This document shows positions 31,463 through 44,404 of a DNA stretch of 64,000 nt, in pieces. A program made the translations under genes and the position numbers. The DNA comes from Chaenocephalus aceratus (lineage: Eukaryota; Chordata; Actinopteri; Perciformes; Channichthyidae), in the NCBI GenBank assembly GCA_023974075.1, contig CM043789.1, positions 42,812,832 to 42,876,831 of the forward strand. Direction: 5' to 3'. Positions within the stretch are counted from its first letter, which is position 1. Each line of letters starts with the position of its first letter. A model generated the notes under the pieces. The model was not told the origin of the DNA, did no database searches, and was given only the letters and a program-made list of their open reading frames with translations.

Positions 31463-32365
31463 AAAGACTGAAGCTGGAAGCTGCATTTCCAGGAATTAGA
31501 GCAATAACGCTCAATGTGTTGCCCTCTGTCTGCAGGTTTAACACATCTGATGTCTCACATTGCTAAAGCTATGGGTTGGGAAATCCTCAGTAGAAGATGC
31601 ATCTCATGCAAAGTTCATCTGAAAACTAGAAAAGACACACATGGAAAGTTACCAAGTCATCGCGGTGGTCAGCAAAGCGTGCCACCCAGAGAAAATGTGA
31701 GGTGAAAGACGACGGAGTACTAACCACGCAGTTTGATTGACACGGTAATTGTGGGAAGAGCAAAAGCACAAACACCCAGAGCGAAACCAGAGTTTAAGGA
31801 GGTGTTGTTATTATTGTGAGGAGAATCAGAAATAGTCAGACAAGTGTGTGTGTTGTCTAAAAACATGAAATATGTGTGACGAGATAGACAAAGTAAACAA
31901 GACAAAACACTTACTTGTTAAATAGTGTTATCGGTTTTCGTGCAAAGGCTACAATTCCTGTGTTGAAAGTGAACATATCGAAAGAAAACATTTGAAAGTG
32001 AGTTTTTTTCCTAATATTTCCATTATCCCATTTCCACTTTAGAATAATGCTACAAAATATAACGACGGCAAGCGCAATTTTTGAATAAAGTTTGGGAAAA
32101 GAAAATCTCTCCCCGCCCACGCTCTACGTCTCAGCGCTGTCTGAGGTTCTTCAACTGCAGAAAGCGTTAGGCCTATGTTTCCAGAGCTTGTTTATTGTGT
32201 TGCTGCAGCTTCAGCGTGGTGCAGACGGATGGAGTGAGCTGATGACATGCTCCGCGCTCATAAACATTTTACTATTTACATCGCAGAACTATCTTCAACA
32301 TGCCTCAAATTGATATTGTACAGTATTTCATTAAACCCAACTCACATAAAGAAACGTGTATGATT
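31463..32365. other. Intergenic DNA, no recognised feature
   Basis: No array, terminal repeat or convincing coding exon seen. Confidence 0.5.
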
Positions 32366-32369
32366 AGTA

Positions 32370-32418
32370 AACGATTGTTGTTGCTGTTGTGTTGTTGTTT
32401 GTTGTTGTTGTTGTTGTC
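32370..32418. repeat. TTG microsatellite
   Basis: (TTG)n with GTG/TTTG breaks. Confidence 0.9.
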
Positions 32419-32979
32419 TAAAAGGGCTTTAATTCAGTAGTTCTCAACCTGTGTGCAAGGATCCCTTACAGTGTAAAATACATATACTTCACATTACACC
32501 ATCTGTAGTTGGGTACAGATGATGTAAAGTGGCTTAAAGTATGAAACCATTGGTTAGCACTTAGCACTTAGGGCATCTACCACTGTATGTGCAGATAGTT
32601 GCATGTAGTGAAGTATTAATAACATTTGATTTATTGTACACTAAGTAGCTGCGACCCTGGAAAAAAATAGGCCTCCTTCACTTTGAGGGTCAGCGTGTGA
32701 TCCTTAGTCAACATGTCTAAGTGTCTCCGGGCAATATACTTAACCCCGAATTGCTCCTGTGAACATGTCGACAGTATTAAAGTGTTCAAAGTAAACACTG
32801 GACTTTTAAGATAATCAGTAGCCAGTAGGTGTCGCCAATCCTCCAGTCGGAAGACCATCTTACTATTGCAGAAAGTTCGCCGGACGTTGAAGCAAATTGT
32901 ATTGGTGGCCGAACGGTGGTACTACAACTTCCGTTACGTCATTTCCGGGACAAAACGGTTTTGTCCAATGACTTTGCGT

Positions 32980-33225
32980 CGAAAGGAGCCGGTTGAGGTG
33001 GTTCGGGCGCCTAGTAAGGATGCCACTCAGGCACGACCAGCTGGGAGGAGACCAAGGGGTAGACCTAGGACCAGGAGGAGGGATTATATCTCTTCGCTGG
33101 CCTAGGAGCGCCTTGGGACCCCCCAGTCAGAGCTGGTTGATGTGGGGAAAGGAACGTTTGGGGCTCTCTGCTGGAACTGCTACCCCCGGGACCCGACCAC
33201 GGATAAGCGGGAGAAGATGGATGGA
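32980..33225 (+). mobile_element. RTE-like LINE, 3' fragment
   Basis: It is the same family as the LINE at 48749-52078: GTTGAGGTGGTTCGGGC, GGGATTATATCTCTTCGCTG and CGGATAAGCGGGAGAAGATG + GATGGATGG. About 27 bp present in the long copy (CACCTCCCTAGGGAGGTG region) are missing. It is 5'-truncated. Confidence 0.9.
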
Positions 33226-33628
33226 TGGACTTACATTGGGAAAGAGACATGTGTAAATCAGCAGATATTATTTTCGTAAACTAAATCAACTGCCAAAGTA
33301 CAAACACTTTACTAAAAGCTGAAGCGAGACTTATTGGACCTCTCCATTCATTTGATAGACTCGCGATTGGCCATGATGCTGCAGATTGGAGGCGGGGCTT
33401 AAGCAAAACACAAATGTTCACTTTGTATTGCCCCAGATCCGAGGTCCCACGTCCAATGGTGAATCCCTTTCTCTTTGTACATCCATGCTTCTGTATTGTG
33501 CCGCCCTTAGAGGATTAGAAAGTGTTTTAAATATCCAGCAAAAGACCAAACACGTGCATAAAACAACGTTACAGTGAACTTCATTATACTAACCAGTGGC
33601 TCGAGCAACCTGTCTGTCCTCTTCAGTT

Positions 33629-35300
33629 TTAAAGGTCCTCTATTATACTGTGTTTCATCAATATATTATAGTTCTCAGATATATACAGAACATGTCTCTG
33701 AAGTGTGATAAGGGGGGGGGGTACCTTGGTTGCTGATTGGCTAATGGTTACTCAAGACAAAACATCGTTATGACATCATAAAGTGGCCAAAATCTGATCA
33801 GCTCATTTTCAGACAGGTTTTTATAGAAATGGATCAAAAAGAGAGAAAATCTTTGTTTCCTGAAACTTTCAGAGTCTCTTTCCACAGAGGGGACACATGT
33901 TGATGTAGAAGAGACATGGAGAAGAGGGGACACATGTTGATGTAGAAGAGACATGAGGAAGAGGGGACACATGTTGATGTAGAAGAGACATGGAGAAGAG
34001 GGGACACATGTTGATGTAGAGGAGACATGGAGAAGAGGGGACACATGTTGATGTAGAAGAGACATGGAGAAGAGGGGACACATGTTGATGTAGAGGAGAC
34101 ATGGAGAAGAGGGGACACATGTTGATGTAGAAGAGACATGGAGAAGAGGGGACACATGTTGATGTAGAAGAGACATGGAGAAGAGGGGACACATGTTGAT
34201 GTAGAAGAGACATGGAGAAGAGGGGACACTGTTGATGTAGAAGAGACGTGAAGAAGAGGGGACAACATGTTGATGTAGAAGAGACATGAGGAAGAGGGGA
34301 CACATGTTGATGTAGAAGAGACATGGAGAAGAGGGGACACATGTTGATGTAGAAGAGAACATGGAGAAGAGGGGACACATGTTGATGTAGAAGAGACATG
34401 GAGAAGAGGGGACACATGTTGATGTAGAAGAGACATGAAGAAGAGGGGACACATGTTGATGTAGAAGAGACGTGAAGAAGAGGGGACACATGTTGATGTA
34501 GAAGAGACGTGAAGAAGAGGGGACACATGTTTATGTAGAAGAGACGTGAAGAAGAGGGGACACATGTTGATGTAGAAGAGACGTGGAGAAGAGGGGACAC
34601 ATGTTGATGTAGAAGAGACATGGAGAAGAGGGGACACATGGTGATGTAGAAGAGACATGAAGAAGAGGGGACACATGTTGATGTAGAAGAGACATGAAGA
34701 AGAGGGGACACATGTTGATGTAGAAGAGACATGAAGAAGAGGGGACACATGTTGATGTAGAAGAGACATGAAGAAGAGGGGACACGTGTTGATGTAGAAG
34801 AGACATGAAGAAGAGGGGGACACGTGTTGATGTAGAAGAGACATGAGAAGAGGGGACACATGTTGATGTAGAAGAGACATGAAGAAGAGGGGACACGTGT
34901 TGATGTAGAAGAGACATGAAGAAGAGGGGACACATGTTGATGTAAGAAGAGACATGAAGAAGAGAGGGACACATGTTGATGTAGAAGAGACATGAAGAAG
35001 AGGGGACACATGTTGATGTAGAAGAGACATGAAGAAGAGGGGACACATGTTGATGTAGAAGAGACATGAAGAAGAGAGGACACATGTTGATGTAGAAGAG
35101 ACATGAAGAAGAGGGGACACATGTTGATGTAGAAGAGACATGAAGAAGAGGGGACCACATGTTGATGTAGAAGAGACATGAAGAAGAGAGGACACATGTT
35201 GATGTAGAAGAGACATGAAGAAGAGGGGACACATGTTGATGTAGAAGAGGACATGAAGAAGAGGGGACACATGTTGATGTAGAAGAGACATGACCTCTAA
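33629..35300. mobile_element. TTAA-flanked element P1 with 36-bp array (about 39 copies)
   Basis: It begins TTAAAGGTCCTCTATTATAC and ends TGACCTCTAA. The array 33887-35292 uses a 36-bp unit, GAAGAGGGGACACATGTTGA + TGTAGAAGAGACATGR. On the minus strand this unit yields a 539-codon open frame (SSTSTCVPSS...). It is an artefact of 36 being a multiple of three. The same element without the array is at 53176-53591. Confidence 0.9.
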
Positions 35301-35894
35301 GAGCTTAGCGGAGGGACGGAGTGGCAGACCAACAAGCAGGAAAAGGGATGAAAAGGTTAAGAAGGAAAGGAAGAGAAGATGGAGAGGACGGTTAAAGTGT
35401 TGTAGAGTGGCAGAGAGGGAGGGAGGAGGTGAGGAGAGACGAGGCAGCGGCACGAGCGTGTGTTAGGAGCCTTGTTTCTCTCCGGAGGGAAGCGCAGCTC
35501 TGACGGCTCTTTCACACCAGCGGCCCTGAACACACACACACTCACCACAACCTCTGGCCAGCCCGCGGCCAAAAAACACACACACACACACACCCGTGAG
35601 CACGCTGTGTACAAATCCCCATAGACGTGGACATAATGCACACACACAAAGTCTTTCAGAACTAAAAATAAACAACCATGGTGACTGTGCCTAAAATAAC
35701 TGGACACACACACATCGGTTACTGTACACGCATACACAAAAGCTTCATGAATGCACTCGCGCTCTGTGTCTCTCTTCACACCTAAACCCCGACAGACCGG
35801 CAGCCGCCAAAGCAAACAGCGAGCAGCAACCGGCAGAAGAAAAAAGATATGGACAGGATATGACCTGACAAGCAGGGGTCAGTGTGAGGGGTGC

Positions 35895-35897
<3 letters not shown>

Positions 35898-35944
<47 letters not shown>

Positions 35945-35975
35945 ACACACACACACCACACACCCACACACACAC
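35898..35975. repeat. CA microsatellite
   Basis: (CA)n with CCA breaks. Confidence 0.95.
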
Positions 35976-36246
35976 TCAGAACGCTGTCAGCTTGTATGTG
36001 AGGGTCTTTCCTGGAGCTGGGAAGGGTTTTCAGATGTGACACCACTCTGCCACACAGACACAGTCTCAGTGAGCGGCCTGGTTCGGAGGAGGATCCAGAG
36101 AGATGACTCTGTGAGGGAACGCTGGGAAAAGGGTGTCTTTATTATCGGACAGAAAACGTCATGATATTCACTTGGCAATTGTACAAAAAAGGAAGGGTGT
36201 TAATAAAAAACATTTTGGACCAAACAACCCACCAAGTGTTACACAA

Positions 36247-36850
36247 GGCGCGTTCACACCGCAGTACTTTTCCCACTTTAGTTCCGATATAGTTCCTAAA
36301 TGTTGCGTTCACACCAAAAAAATCCGGAACTAAAATGAGTTCATAGGAGTTTCCTAAAAAGGTTCCTATGTCTGATTGGCTGGGCAGAATGCAAACCACG
36401 CCCCGTAGAACTCCAAAAAAGTTTTGTGAAGCCGCCATTTTATTATCCTCGCATTAGCATTATTAGCATTAGCATTAGCCCGGTGCACAAACGCAGAGAG
36501 ACTAACTTATGGCAACACAAAACGTGGGGAGCGGTGGAGATGAGGAGGTGTTGGCGTTCTGGCGATTTACTCAGAAGACTGGGAGTCCCAGCAGCTTCTA
36601 CTGAAGCCAGTCCTCAACTCCGGGGACTTCCGGCCGGGGACTTTGGGCGGCAGTATACGCCGTGAAGTTGTTTGCGGCCTGCCAGTAAACCCAAAGCAGA
36701 AGAAGAAGAAGTGACGTCAGCGGCTTCATTTGCCTGATCCATGAACTTATTCCGGGTGTGAACGCGATCTGCTCTTAGTTCATGAGAACTAAAGAGTTCT
36801 CATGAACTAAGTTCTGATGAACCTTTGAAGTACTGCGGTGTGAAAGCGCC
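36247..36850. mobile_element. GCGTTCACAC MITE, copy 1
   Basis: The inverted termini GCGCGTTCACACCGCAGTAC and GTACTGCGGTGTGAAAGCGC bound about 604 bp. The interior is shared with copy 2 (56758-57443), including CCTCGCATTAGCATTATTAG. No transposase. Confidence 0.85.
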
Positions 36851-36869
36851 TATTGCTTTTGAGAAGCAG

Positions 36870-37190
36870 AACTGTTTTGGGTCCCAAGTCCAAGTCAAGT
36901 CTCCAGTCTAAAATCTGTCTCTCACTTCAATTTTCAATTTCTTGATGTTTACATCAAAGTTCTTTCAGAACAGCCAGATAGGCTTTGAGTCAAGTTCAAG
37001 TACAATCCTTTACGTCAAGTCAAAATCCATTCTCAAATCAATCTTGAGATCAGATCTTGAGTTGTTGAGGTCAAGTCCATGTCTGTGAGAACAAGCCTCA
37101 AGTCAGTCTTGAGTCTTTGTAGCCAACTTCAAGTCCAAGTCCTTGATCGAGTCTTAATCAAATCACAAGTTTTAAAGCAAATAACATTAT
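36870..37190. repeat. Degenerate CAAGTC-rich repeat
   Basis: Many imperfect CAAGTCAAGTC / TTGAGTC motifs over 320 bp; probably an old tandem or transposon remnant. Confidence 0.5.
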
Positions 37191-37275
37191 TCAAGTCGTT
37201 CTAACCTAAATGCTGCTCTTCAAATGGGAACTGCTTTTCTACATGTTAATGTCAAAGTAATTTCGATATAAAGGC

Positions 37276-37969
37276 ATAAAGGTCCCATGTCATGCTTTTC
37301 TGGTTATTACCCGTCCCCGTGTGCTATGAAGGTCTTCTGCATGTGAACGGTCTGCAGTCACAAACCCTCAAAGTGCACCCTGCAGCGAGTAAAGCTTGAC
37401 ACAGAGAAGAACCGTCTGCTGCCCAGAACGCCTCGTGGACATTTCTCTTTCTCCATTTGTTTCTTCGGGAACCAAAATGGACCAATCCACGGAGCTCCTC
37501 ACACACCAGGAGGGGTGGGGACCTTTAGCGTACATGTTCAACTAACAAGGGAGTCCCCAGGTTGGTCATAGACGAGTTGGGATGGCAGAGAAATGCTCTC
37601 CTCAGACCCGTTCTCACAGCGTTATAAACCTTTTACTCAATATCAAGCCACACTTATTGTTTTGACTTCGGCTGTGAGTGTGTGTGTGCTCAGGATGAGT
37701 ATTGCGCTGTCTCGCTGTATCGCCGACCCGGAAACCACACCAGTAAGCCAGATAATTGAGCAGCGAGCCTTGCAACGTCCCGACCAATCAGAGCACACTG
37801 GGCACTGGGGGGGGGGCAGGAGCTCCAACAAGCCGTGTAGGACAGAGAGTGAATACACAGGCTATACAGAGATGCTGTGAGTTTGAGTTTGGAAAATTAA
37901 ATCTATTCTAGTCGACCCCAACAATGGAATTATGATCCGTAGAAATGGCCGTGACATGGGACCTTTAAG
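37276..37969. mobile_element. TTAA-type element with AGGTCCCATGTCA termini
   Basis: The left end AAAGGTCCCATGTCATGC and right end GTGACATGGGACCTTT are inverted, with TTAA on the right (37966-37969) and ATAA on the left. The interior is non-coding. Confidence 0.75.
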
Positions 37970-37972
37970 AAT

Positions 37973-39005
37973 TCAGTATTTAAGTTGTATCACTTTGCAA
38001 GACCCGTCTGGTCTGATTTGTCCTTCTTCTAGGAAATTATCAGATTAAAACTTGCCACAAACCACTCGTCTGTATTCACTGTTACATTATTTGTAACAGT
38101 GAAGTTGGTTTGCATGGTACAGTAGATTGTACAGTCGACTGCCTTAACTCCTATTACCTTGCATTTTGCAGCTGGTTTGAGCAAGATCACGCAAGAATCC
38201 AGCAAATATCATAAGATCACAGTTGATGTCACCTCTGCTGTCTTTTATACCACACTGAACACAGTCCTTCCATCAATCCTCTGCGCTGCACACTTACACT
38301 ATTCTAAGACATAAGAAAGCAAACAGTATTGCCCAAAACCCCAATAATGGACACATGTTTACCTTCTGGAATATCCCGTCTCGACTCTGTCTCAGCGCTA
38401 TAGAGACAGAATGAGGGAAATTCTCTGTCTAACAAATCCCAAAACATCTGTATTCAACCCCGGCTTCAGCGCCCCCCCCTAAGCATCAGGATCCTCCTGG
38501 AGTCTGAGGGACTTTAGGCCTTAATCTCCTGTCTCCTCTTCCAGCCTCTCTCCAACATAACAAAGCAGCTTCTCTGTTTGTGGTGTAACTGCTTTCACGC
38601 ACTGCACACTGGGTTTCAGTCAGTTCCTTTGACAAACAGAGCGAAAGGACATTAACTGAAGGTTACCTCAGGGTGTGCAGCTCTTAACGTGTATGTCATG
38701 TGAGAGGAAGTGGTGACATTAAACAAAGGGAACCAGCTTAATGGTTGCATCACCTAAAAGTATGTTTAAATCCTTCAGTCTTTAAACACGAAGGTCAGTT
38801 AATATCAGAGTGTTGATGATTGATTAGCTCCCACAATGCACTATGACCTCTCAATTCACTTTCCTCTCATCCGTCTGTACTGTGCAGCAAACACATGGGC
38901 TTCCAACACAGCACTACAGAACACATACTCGATTAAGACAACACACGTCTTTACGTCTTGAGGTGCTGCTGTAAACCCGCCTTGCACTTTCAGCTGCATC
39001 CATTA
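37973..39005. other. Intergenic DNA, no recognised feature
   Basis: No coding exon or clear repeat identified. Confidence 0.45.
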
Positions 39006-39115
39006 TTTTATCGCTTTTATGAATTGTCTTTCTACATTTTGTGTTAAATGCCCATGTGAAGCACTTTGAAATGCATATGTGTCTTAAAAAGTGCTTTACA
39101 AATAAAGTAACCTTG
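39006..39115 (+). mobile_element. L2-type LINE 3' end
   Basis: AAGCACTTTGAAATGCATAT followed by AAAGTGCTTTACAAATAAAG is a fish LINE 3' terminus. Confidence 0.65.
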
Positions 39116-39764
39116 GTCCCCATAAGGCCTCGGCGGTATCCATAAACCTCCCCACGGTCTCCTCTTCATCTCATAATGATTACGCAATCATTACTGTTGT
39201 TTGTGGTTGTGTTTGCATTCACTCCATTGCAGCCGTGTTTTAAAGCATCTACTCATCGGTTCTGTCCCCAGGCCCTGCAGTCCACATGGCAGAGGGTTCT
39301 GTTCCTAACCTTTATTAGATGTTGCATCATCAACCGGCCATGAATATTTGTTTTGTGCAACCACTGTGCACACAGCTCCTCGATGTGACATTTACTGGAG
39401 GTGCTAGAAAGGTTGAGATGGGGTTTCAGGGATGAATATAAATCTCCTGTGGACTCAAAAAGATTCTCTCTCTTTTTGATCCATTTATATAAACACCTGT
39501 CTGAAAATGAGCTGATCAGATTTAGGCCACTTTATGATGTCATAACGATGTTTTGGCTTGTGTAGCCACTAGCCCAGGGGTCGGCAACCTTTTTGATATG
39601 AAGTGGCGTTTAAAAAAGTAAATCTGATTAGTGTGCCGACGCTCGTTAACTGTCAGCTGGAGGGCGGGGAGCCTCGCTGCGGGGAAGCTGTGGACCTCTG
39701 TCGCCTGTCAGCGCAGCTTACATGATGCCGTTTGAACACAGTTCAATAAATAAAGGGCGGTGCG

Positions 39765-39829
39765 GGCCGTCAGCGAACCGAGCCGGTCGTCGACGGCCTG
39801 CTGGCGACCGGCTCGGTTCGCTGACGGCC
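39765..39829. repeat. 25-bp-arm hairpin next to the 19-bp array
   Basis: GGCCGTCAGCGAACCGAGCC + GGTCG and its exact reverse complement are separated by 15 bp. Confidence 0.9.
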
Positions 39830-39837
39830 GGACATGG

Positions 39838-41296
39838 GGAGGCGCGCTCTGCAGGGGGGGATGCGCTCTGCAGGGGGGATGCGCTCTGCAGGGGGAGGCG
39901 CGCTCTGCAGGGGGAGACGCGCTCTGCAGGGGGAGATGCGCTCTGCAGGGGAGGCGCGCTCTGCAGGGGGAGACGCGCTCTGCAGGGGGAGCGCGCTCTG
40001 AAGGGGGAGACGCGCTCTGAAGGGGGAGACGCGCTCTGAAGGGGGAGGCGCGCTCTGCAGGGGGAGACGCGCTCTGCAGGGGAGATGTGCTCTGAAGGGG
40101 GAGACGCGCTCTGAAGGGGGAGGCGCGCTCTGCAGGGGGAGACGCGCTCTGCAGGGGGAGACGCGCTCTGCAGGGGGAGACGCGCTCTGCAGGGGGAGGC
40201 GCGCTCTGCAGGGGGAGACGTGCTCTGCAGGGGGAGACGCGCTCTGCAGGGGGAGACGCGCTCTGCAGGGGGAGCGCGCTTGCAGGGGGAGACGTGCTCT
40301 GCAGGGGGAGACGCGCTCTGCAGGGGGAGAGGCGCTCTGCAGGGGGAGACGCGCTCTGAAGGGGGAGACGCGCTCTGCAGGGGGAGACGCGCTCTGAAGG
40401 GGGAGACGCGCTCTGAAGGGGGAGACGTGCTCTGAAGGGGGAGACGTGCTCTGAAGGGGGAGACGCGCTCTGCAGGGGAGACGCGCTCTGCAGGGGAGAC
40501 GTGCTCTGCAGGGGGAGACGCGCTCTGCAGGGGGAGAGGCGCTCTGCAGGGGGAGACGCGCTCTGAAGGGGGAGACGCGCTCTGCAGGGGGAGACGCGCT
40601 CTGAAGGGGGAGACGTGCTCTGAAGGGGAGACGCGCTCTGCAGGGGGAGACGCGCTCTGCAGGGGGAGACGCGCTCTGCAGGGGGAGACGCGCTCTGAAG
40701 GGGGAGACGCGCTCTGAAGGGGGAGACGCGCTCTGAAGGGGGAGGCGCGCTCTAGGGGGAGACGCGCTCTGCAGGGGGAGACGCGCTCTGAAGGGGGAGA
40801 CGCGCTCTGAAGGGGGAGGCGCGCTCTGCAGGGGGAGACGCGCTCTGCAGGGGGAGACGCGCTCTGCAGGGGGAGACGCGCTCTGCAGGGGGAGACGCGC
40901 TCTGAAGGGGGAGATGCGCTCTGCAGGGGGAGACGCGCTCTGAAGGGGGAGACGCGCTCTGAAGGGGGAGACGCGCTCTGAAGGGGGAGGCGCGCTCTGC
41001 AGGGGGAGACGCGCTCTGCAGGGGGAGACGCGCTCTGCAGGGGGAGACGCGCTCTGCAGGGGGAGACGCGCTCTGAAGGGGGAGACGCGCTCTGCAGGGG
41101 GAGGCGCGCTCTGAAGGGGGAGACGCGCTCTGCAGGGGGAGACGCGCTCTGCAGGGGGAGAGGCGCTCTGAAGGGGGAGACGCGCTCTGAAGGGGGAGAC
41201 GTGCTCTGCAGGGGGAGAGGCGCTCTGCAGGGGGAGACGCGCTCTGCAGGGGGAGACGTGCTCTGCAGGGGGAGAGGCGCTCTGCAGGGGGGACGA
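39838..41296. repeat. 19-bp GACGCGCTCTGCAGGGGGA minisatellite
   Basis: About 77 copies alternate mainly between CTGCAGGGGGA and CTGAAGGGGGA forms, each with one or two CpGs. Open frames on both strands (up to 579 codons) are artefacts of regular repetition. Confidence 0.95.
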
Positions 41297-41939
41297 GCTC
41301 TGCCGGCGGTCTCGTTCAGGATCCGAAAATACAATTTAAATGTTGCACACGTATTCCTAGTGTGCCACTGGTTACGGTCCCGTGTGCCAGGGGTTGCCGA
41401 CCCCTGCATTAGCCAATCAGCAACCAAGGTAACCCCCCCCCCCCCCCCCCTTATCACCTGAATCTCTTCGAGAGCTCCATTGAGTTCTTTGTAACCAAAT
41501 GTCTCTCAGAGGGGCGTGGGGAGGGGCTCCTTACTTTCATCTAAAGTAACAGACAGAGAATCAGCACTTTGGAAACAGGGCTGAAACAGAGGGGATTATG
41601 GGTAATGCTGCAATGATCTGTTTGGTGTTTCAGCCAATCAGAGACAGGCTCTGTATATATCTGAGACCTGTGATATATTGATGAAGAACAGTATGATAGG
41701 GGACCTTTAAAGCACGTTCCCTCCATGTCTCTCCTCTGTCCTTCCCACAGCTGCTAAGCGTCTAGAAAGCTACCCGGTTCTACCTCACACAGTTACTAAT
41801 GTTCTTCTAATTGCCATCACTCACCTCATACACCCCCTCCTCCCCCCTATCACCCCTTCACTCTCACACCTCAGCGGTGAATAGAGGGGTGAGAGTCGGA
41901 CACAGGAAGGAGTGTGGAGGAGCGAGAGGCTGATGGAGG

Positions 41940-43436
41940 GAGGTGGGAAGTAGTGGAGTACAAATACTTCGTTACTGTACAGTATACAGTATTAATGTTT
42001 AATGTCTTTCATTTTTTTTTGTAAAGCACTTTGAATTGCCTTGCGTTGAAAAGTTCTATATAAATAAACTTGCCTTGCCTTACAGTAAGTACATTTTCTG
42101 GTATCAGTACTTTACTCCACTACTTATTTTTCTGACAACTTTTTACTTTTACTCCTTACATGTTGAACACAAATACCTGTACTTTCTACTTCTCACATGT
42201 TGAACACAAATACCTGTACTTTCTACTTCTCACATGTTGAACACAAATACCTGTACTTTCTACTTCTTACATGTTGAACACAAATACCTGTACTTTCTAC
42301 TTCTTACATGTTGAACTCAAATACCTGTACTTTCTACTTCTTACATGTTGAACTCAAATACCTGTACTTTCTACTTCTCACATGTTGAACACAAATACCT
42401 GTACTTTCTACTTCTCACATGTTGAACTCAAATACCTGTACTTTCTACTTCTCACATGTTGAACACAATACCTGTACTTTCTACTTCTCACATGTTGAAC
42501 TCAAATACCTGTACTTTCTACTTCTCACATGTTGAACACAAATACCTGTACTTTCTACTTCTCACATGTTGAACACAAATACCTGTACTTTCTACTTTAC
42601 ATGTTGAACACAAATACCTGTACTTTCTACTTCTTACATGTTGAACTCAAATACCTGTACTTTCTACTTCTTACATGTTGAACTCAAATACCTGTACTTT
42701 CTACTTCTCACATGTTGAACACAAATACCTGTACTTTCTACTTCTCACATGTTGAACTCAAATACCTGTACTTTCTACTTCTCACATGTTGAACACAAAT
42801 ACCTGTACTTTCTACTTCTCACATGTTGAACTCAAATACCTGTACTTTCTACTTCTCACATGTTGAACACAAATACCTGTACTTTCTACTTCTCACATGT
42901 TGAACTCAAATACCTGTACTTTCTACTTCTTACATGTTGAACTCAAATACCTGTACTTTCTACTTCTCACATGTTGAACACAAATACCTGTACTTTCTAC
43001 TTCTCACATGTTGAACTCAAATACCTGTACTTTCTACTTCTCTCATGTTCCAAACAGCTGGTTCCTTTAGTCTGAATGTGTGTCTGGTGCGTGATCATTA
43101 TTCTTTAGAGTCACTGCGTGCCTATTGGTTGGAACACGATCCGTGTATCCATCACTTCCTGGTCTTCTCTAAAGAAGAGGGACCAATGGAAACGTTGTCA
43201 TGTTGCCGTTGTTCAGCATGGAAACATTCATTAGCTAACAATGACATTATTGTTCTATTAATATAAAGGGAGGTCAGGTACTCTTTAAAGCAGCTGATGC
43301 TATGGGTACTTTTTACTTAAGTACATTTCAAAGTGTTTTACTTTGACTTGAGTAAAGAAGTTTAGTCAGTACTTTTCTGACACGAGTATCTGTACGTGTA
43401 CTTGAGTAAAGGATGTATGTAATGTTGCCCTCTCTG
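41940..43436. mobile_element. hAT-like element with 37-bp array, copy 2
   Basis: Target duplication GATGGAGG flanks the element exactly (41932-41939 and 43437-43444). About 24 copies of the 37-bp unit span 42155-43050, followed by the same 320-bp tail as copy 1. A LINE-end fragment (42000-42085) is inserted in its left part. Confidence 0.9.
42000..42085 (+). mobile_element. LINE 3'-end fragment inside hAT copy 2
   Basis: AAAGCACTTTGAATTGCCTT to AAATAAACTTGCCTTGCCTT is the reverse of 10322-10395. The hAT sequence CTGTACAGTA resumes after it. Confidence 0.75.
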
Positions 43437-43636
43437 GATGGAGGTGATGGTCCTGCTATAGGGGGAGGACAGAGGCGGCTTTAAGACACACAGCGGGGTC
43501 AGTGTGTTGGTCTCCCCCATCTCTCCCCATCTCCCTCTCTCTCTGTCCCAGAAGCTGCTTCTCATTAAGCCTGTTTGTGTTGGCCGACACACAGTGGCAC
43601 TTAGCAGCAACACGCTTACCCACGTGTGTGCTCGCA

Positions 43637-43764
<128 letters not shown>

Positions 43765-44404
43765 GTTGTGTTTGTTTTGGCAGTGACCAGGTGCCACTTA
43801 GTAAAGCCTCTAAACGCCAGCGATCAGGCGAACACACCACTGTGTTTACTTTTACCGAGCTTGGACACACACCCCCCCTCGATCACACACACGTCTCACC
43901 GTTCAGACAGAGTGTGTGATGGATATGAAAATGTATATTCATTTGTTCCTATAAACATGACCTTTTACCCTCCAAATAACCCCAGGACTGCTAGTAATCT
44001 TTGCAATACAAGTTGGTTACAATTATAAGATGATTTAGTCAAGAACAGGCCAGTCGTTGCCGCACAATTACACCGACGGCACATCTGTGGAGAAAAGCAG
44101 TCTTATGTCATTGTTTAGTCTACAAACGTTTGATTGACAGCTTTCACACTGGCACGAGCGAACCGAAGTTGAACCGAATCAAAGTAGTTGACGCACCGTT
44201 AACCTTTGGGCAACCTTTTGAAGACGTATTAGAGCAGCAATCAGACACATTCTTTAGTAAATACGTATATTATAGAAAGGTTAAGGATCCTCTGAAGCGG
44301 ACCTAGAAGTCTCCACTCTGATGTATTGTGACTGTAGGACTGGCACCTGATTCATGGCGGGGCTAATATTGCAAAGTAATAAATAGGTGATGATAGCAGT
44401 CGCT

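Larger units (their letters stand above)
39575..41406. mobile_element. hAT element with a 19-bp CpG-rich array
   Basis: The termini CAGGGGTCGGCAACC and GGTTGCCGACCCCTG are perfect inverted repeats. Target duplication is CACTAGCC (39567-39574) and CATTAGCC (41407-41414). Empty-site versions are visible in P1, P2 and P4. The interior has no transposase. Confidence 0.9.
39458..41710. mobile_element. TTAA-flanked element P3, interrupted by a hAT
   Basis: It is the reverse orientation of P1/P2: CTCTCTTTTTGATCCATTTA, AATGAGCTGATCAGATTT, a C-run at 41430-41450 and the end GGGGACCTTTAA (TTAA 41707-41710). The left terminus and the 36-bp array are absent. The hAT at 39575-41406 splits it. Confidence 0.85.

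Noticed and set aside
33887..35292. Regular repeats resembling a CRISPR array
   Set aside because: Units are head-to-tail with no unique spacers, in a vertebrate genome, within a transposon.
33834..35453. Minus-strand open frame of 539 codons
   Set aside because: Same 36-bp array as above.
39718..41457. Minus-strand open frame of 579 codons rich in SPSERV/SPCRA
   Set aside because: Product of the 19-bp GC-rich array inside a hAT element; open frames exist on both strands.
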